Position numbers and translations under genes: made by a program
The notes under the pieces: generated by a model
Told to the model about the DNA's origin: nothing
Databases searched by the model: none
Seen by the model: only the letters and a program-made list of their open reading frames with translations
Assembly: GCA_030453285.1 (NCBI GenBank)
Contig: JAKDKP010000111.1
Coordinates: forward strand, 1 to 7,101
Direction of reading: 5' to 3'
Source of the DNA: Propionibacteriales bacterium
Lineage (GTDB): Bacteria > Actinomycetota > Actinomycetes > Propionibacteriales > Propionibacteriaceae
Length of the DNA stretch: 7,101 nt
Part shown: in pieces, positions 6,501 to 7,101 of the stretch
Numbering within the stretch: position 1 is the first letter of the stretch
Layout: the number at the start of each line of letters is the position of its first letter

Positions 6501-7101
6501 GCTGCCGTTGGTCAGTGCCGTCGCCGTCTCGAAGGCAGACATCCCCAAAGCTGTGAGCTTAACCGCGCCACGCCATGTGACGAACGCTGCGGCAGCAGCT
6601 CCGACGCCGAGGGCCAGCCCCTTCACCAGCGACTGATTCTCCTCGACCCAACCGATGAGATCTTCGAGCTTCTGTGCACCGCCCTCAAGGGCGGGGATCA
6701 GCGCATCAACGAGCTTCGTCGCAATCGGCTGTAGGGCAGTCTCCCCCTTCTGCTTGAGCAGCTGGAAATTCTCGCCCATGGTGCGGGTCTCTTCGGAGAC
6801 CCCGAGGATGGTGTCCTCGGTGGCCCCGGTGGCTGCCATGAAGTCGTCGACGGAGAGGGTGCCGGTCTTGACGGCGTCGACGAACTGGGCCGCGCCGCGG
6901 GTGCCGAACAGGTCGGCGGCGAGGTTCATCGCGCCTGCTTCGTCGCCGGAGGCTATGAAGTCGTCGATGCTGGTGATGGTCTCCTGCAGCGCTTCGGGGG
7001 CGTCGCGTCCCTCGTCGGCGAATTCGGCCATGGCGCGGGAGAGCCGCTGCAGGGTGCCGTCGGCGTCGAGGCCGGCCTTGTCCATCTGTCCGACCAGGGC
7101 A
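3537..7101 (-). CDS. Phage tail tape measure protein with M15-like and GH23-like domains (5' partial)
   Basis: This protein sets tail length, fills the tail tube during assembly and probably acts on the host wall at infection. The frame is open to the right edge: five codons (ALVGQ) precede the first visible Met at 7085, so the true start is outside; 1187 residues are visible. Counting that Met as 1: a TP901-type core motif lies at about 45-135 (DLFGTRGAAQFVDAV, then EETRTMGENFQLLKQKGE). Hydrophobic segments lie at 157-171 and 206-226. Five Trp-rich 45-residue repeats span 273-481. Gly/Pro-rich loops of the kind seen in actinophage tape measures follow (PGERSVGRDN, LGSFATGG). An M15/LAS-like peptidase domain spans about 654-748, an eight-glycine hinge 764-771, and a GH23 transglycosylase domain about 847-955. 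A GGWLDP...GEPEPVLTGQQW motif lies near 955-983, an acidic linker at 1077-1102, and the end is a basic helix (EIAREAAREARRALAAFRF). The product call is firm; actual enzyme activity is inferred from motifs. Confidence 0.96.
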   Translation of the reverse strand, partial: ALVGQMDKAGLDADGTLQRLSRAMAEFADEGRDAPEALQETITSIDDFIASGDEAGAMNLAADLFGTRGAAQFVDAVKTGTLSVDDFMAATGATEDTILGVSEETRTMGENFQLLKQKGETALQPIATKLVDALIPALEGGAQKLEDLIGWVEENQSLVKGLALGVGAAAAAFVTWRGAVKLTALGMSAFETATALTNGSMKTLNKTMKANVIGLIATAIIGVISGLTWFFTQTELGQEIWQGFMDVLSGAWEWLVGVFGPVFSWLGETVSSVWDGIKTGWDFLWEAIQTAWTSVIKPVLDAFMTAGQVLFAIVGTAVLAPLMIAWNLLSSAVEWGWNTLIKPAWDALQTAAQWMWESVLQPIFGWIRTGWELLSTAIQWAYENIIQPAWEALKVAATWLWETVLMPIFDAIRVGWEAMSNGIEWVYNSIIKPTWDALSNALNFLWDRVVSPILGWIEDRWDDLGTAIEWVKDRVIQPVFDSIGTGLDVLKGVFETAVDGIGTVWDGLKAAAAKPVKFVIDRVWNDGILKAWNLIADFVPGLDPVDPYEPDWLGDYAHGTSNIVPGERSVGRDNMDFVSTDGRYGISLAGDEGIAHQHVVDGIGRSNWDHLNQVGRTRGASAVREELGSFATGGVVGPVDLGSFAEGGTLQMNPDVDVTTDIQRSMIAAVAQAFPNQIVTSATRYTEMGSGYDNHMAGRAVDFAADQALANWISTQYPDSAELFWDPGPNIKNGAPTGAIGGHSDHVHWAMASMPDPYTGEIVSQDGPGGGGGGGGNWLYNKAKDLWDSTVGNVGDWIRDSTASWGDSKFAEMPSKIYDETEQKVFTWIMDKVPFASGPDSGSGPGSLGGGVEQWRSMVEMVLADQGRPAGLTDTVLRRMDQESTGDPGAINEWDSNAQQGWPTKGLMQMRDDTFMSWAEPGRTDIWNPEDNLRSSLRYTEATYGSVEAGYNKAGGYDAGGWLDPMQGLQAVYNHSGEPEPVLTGQQWRDVKGNLDFALAVAPSAESWAVMAEELTAAFNGGDWGYGELATILGDEHAEQLVTDVAAIRGSIEDELLDFFGLSGTWMTDPSLLDISWEIPGDDDSETDDDDGHTDGPDVPDDGPADDFMADPAAGVAAVNDSLVGEVPAENASQASASEVSPDSDRVTLDRDMVVNIVMENVTTSDPNEIAREAAREARRALAAFRF
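4221..4547 (-). other. GH23 (SLT) lytic transglycosylase-like domain inside the tape measure protein
   Basis: Residues about 847-955 carry the actinophage SLT/GH23 signature. The catalytic Glu is E878 in RRMDQESTGDP, followed by INEWDSNAQQGWPTKGLMQM (887-905), a TF pair at 909-910, an IWNPEDNL segment and an ATYGSVEAGYN segment near the end. This matches the family pattern ESxxxPxAxNxWDSNAxxGxPSKGLMQ. All of the usual motifs are present, so an active glycan-cleaving domain is likely. A Gly/Ser-rich linker (GPDSGSGPGSLGGG) separates it from the preceding helical stretch. Confidence 0.88.
4842..5126 (-). other. M15/LAS-type D,D-peptidase-like domain inside the tape measure protein
   Basis: Residues about 654-748 of the visible tape measure protein match the metal-site pattern of LAS/M15 peptidases, which cut peptidoglycan stem peptides. 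The sequence shows TSATRYTEMGSGYDNHMAG followed by RAVDF, which gives H690-x6-D697 (family pattern HxxGxAxD). A later GGHSDHVHWAM supplies the closing H-x-H pair (H741, H743; H738 is nearby). R679 sits where family members carry a substrate-binding Arg. The H-x6-D spacing separates it from M23 endopeptidases, which use H-x3-D. It resembles the VldE/ARB_07466-type domains common in actinobacteria and their phages. Activity is inferred from the intact putative ligands. Confidence 0.8.
5166..5222 (-). repeat. Short direct repeat encoding LGSFA(T/E)GG twice
   Basis: The 15-mer ggcgaagctgccgag occurs at 5166-5180 and again at 5208-5222, 42 bases (14 residues) apart and in frame. It encodes the doubled LGSFATGG / LGSFAEGG segment just before the M15-like domain of the tape measure protein. 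It is probably a small in-frame duplication in a flexible Gly-rich linker. Confidence 0.75.
5643..6269 (-). repeat. Tandem 45-residue (135 bp) Trp-rich repeats in the tape measure gene
   Basis: Five in-phase units are visible. Unit 1 is 6269-6135 (residues 273-317), unit 2 is 6134-6000 (318-362), unit 3 is 5999-5865 (363-407), unit 4 is 5864-5730 (408-452), and a partial unit 5 is 5729-5643 (453-481). Within a unit, Trp at position 4 and Pro at position 21 occur in all five; Trp 13 occurs in units 2-5; Trp 23 and Pro 40 occur in units 2-4. There are 22 Trp in 209 residues. Units 2-4 are most alike and the outer ones have decayed. Each unit also has an internal half-repeat (19 + 26 residues). 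A degenerate Trp-rich stretch just upstream (AWEWLVGVFGPVFSWL) may be an older copy. Confidence 0.9.
6408..6617 (-). other. Two hydrophobic, membrane-like segments in the tape measure protein
   Basis: Residues 157-171 (LALGVGAAAAAFVTW) and 206-226 (NVIGLIATAIIGVISGL followed by TWFF) are long enough and apolar enough to insert in a membrane. A third, weaker candidate lies inside repeat unit 1 (VLFAIVGTAVLAPLMIAW, around 304-321). Such segments are usual in tape measure proteins and are thought to insert in the host membrane during DNA ejection. In the assembled tail they would be shielded by the tube. Confidence 0.7.

Overview
This window is a tightly packed block of siphovirus tail genes, all read on the minus strand, from a phage or prophage of a high-GC actinobacterium. 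A mycolic-acid host such as Gordonia, Rhodococcus, Dietzia or Mycobacterium is plausible. The evidence is the strong GC bias with G/C-ending codons, the gene order (tape measure, distal tail protein, large minor tail protein, small protein, collagen-like minor tail protein) and protein motifs characteristic of actinobacteriophage tails. Nothing here separates a free phage from an integrated prophage: no integrase, attachment site, tRNA or host gene is visible.

Reading in the direction of transcription (right to left), the window opens inside a tape measure protein whose N-terminus lies beyond the right edge (3537-7101). It has a TP901-like core, hydrophobic segments, a Trp-rich region of 45-residue repeats, an M15/LAS-type peptidase-like domain, a GH23 lytic transglycosylase-like domain, an acidic linker and a C-terminal helix. 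After 19 bases carrying the best ribosome binding site in the window comes a Dit-like distal tail protein (2672-3517). A GTG start overlapping its stop codon begins a 527-residue minor tail/hub protein (1092-2675). A 125-residue protein of unknown function (745-1122) overlaps that gene's end by 31 bases. Finally, a minor tail protein with three short collagen-like blocks (1-773) overlaps the previous gene by 29 bases and runs off the left edge.

Together these genes would build the tail interior and tip. The tape measure sets tail length and carries wall-cutting domains for entry, the Dit-like and hub proteins form the tip platform, and the collagen-like protein is a likely fibre or receptor-contact component. 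Almost every base is coding; the only intergenic gap is 3518-3536. I saw no promoter, terminator, RNA gene, CRISPR array or insertion sequence. I found no undescribed non-tail system. The most notable points are the two hydrolase-like domains in one tape measure, the internal symmetry of its repeat, the three exactly three-triplet collagen blocks, the release-factor-like HIPTG motif in the small protein, and matching AGAAAGG ribosome binding sites written inside upstream coding sequence.
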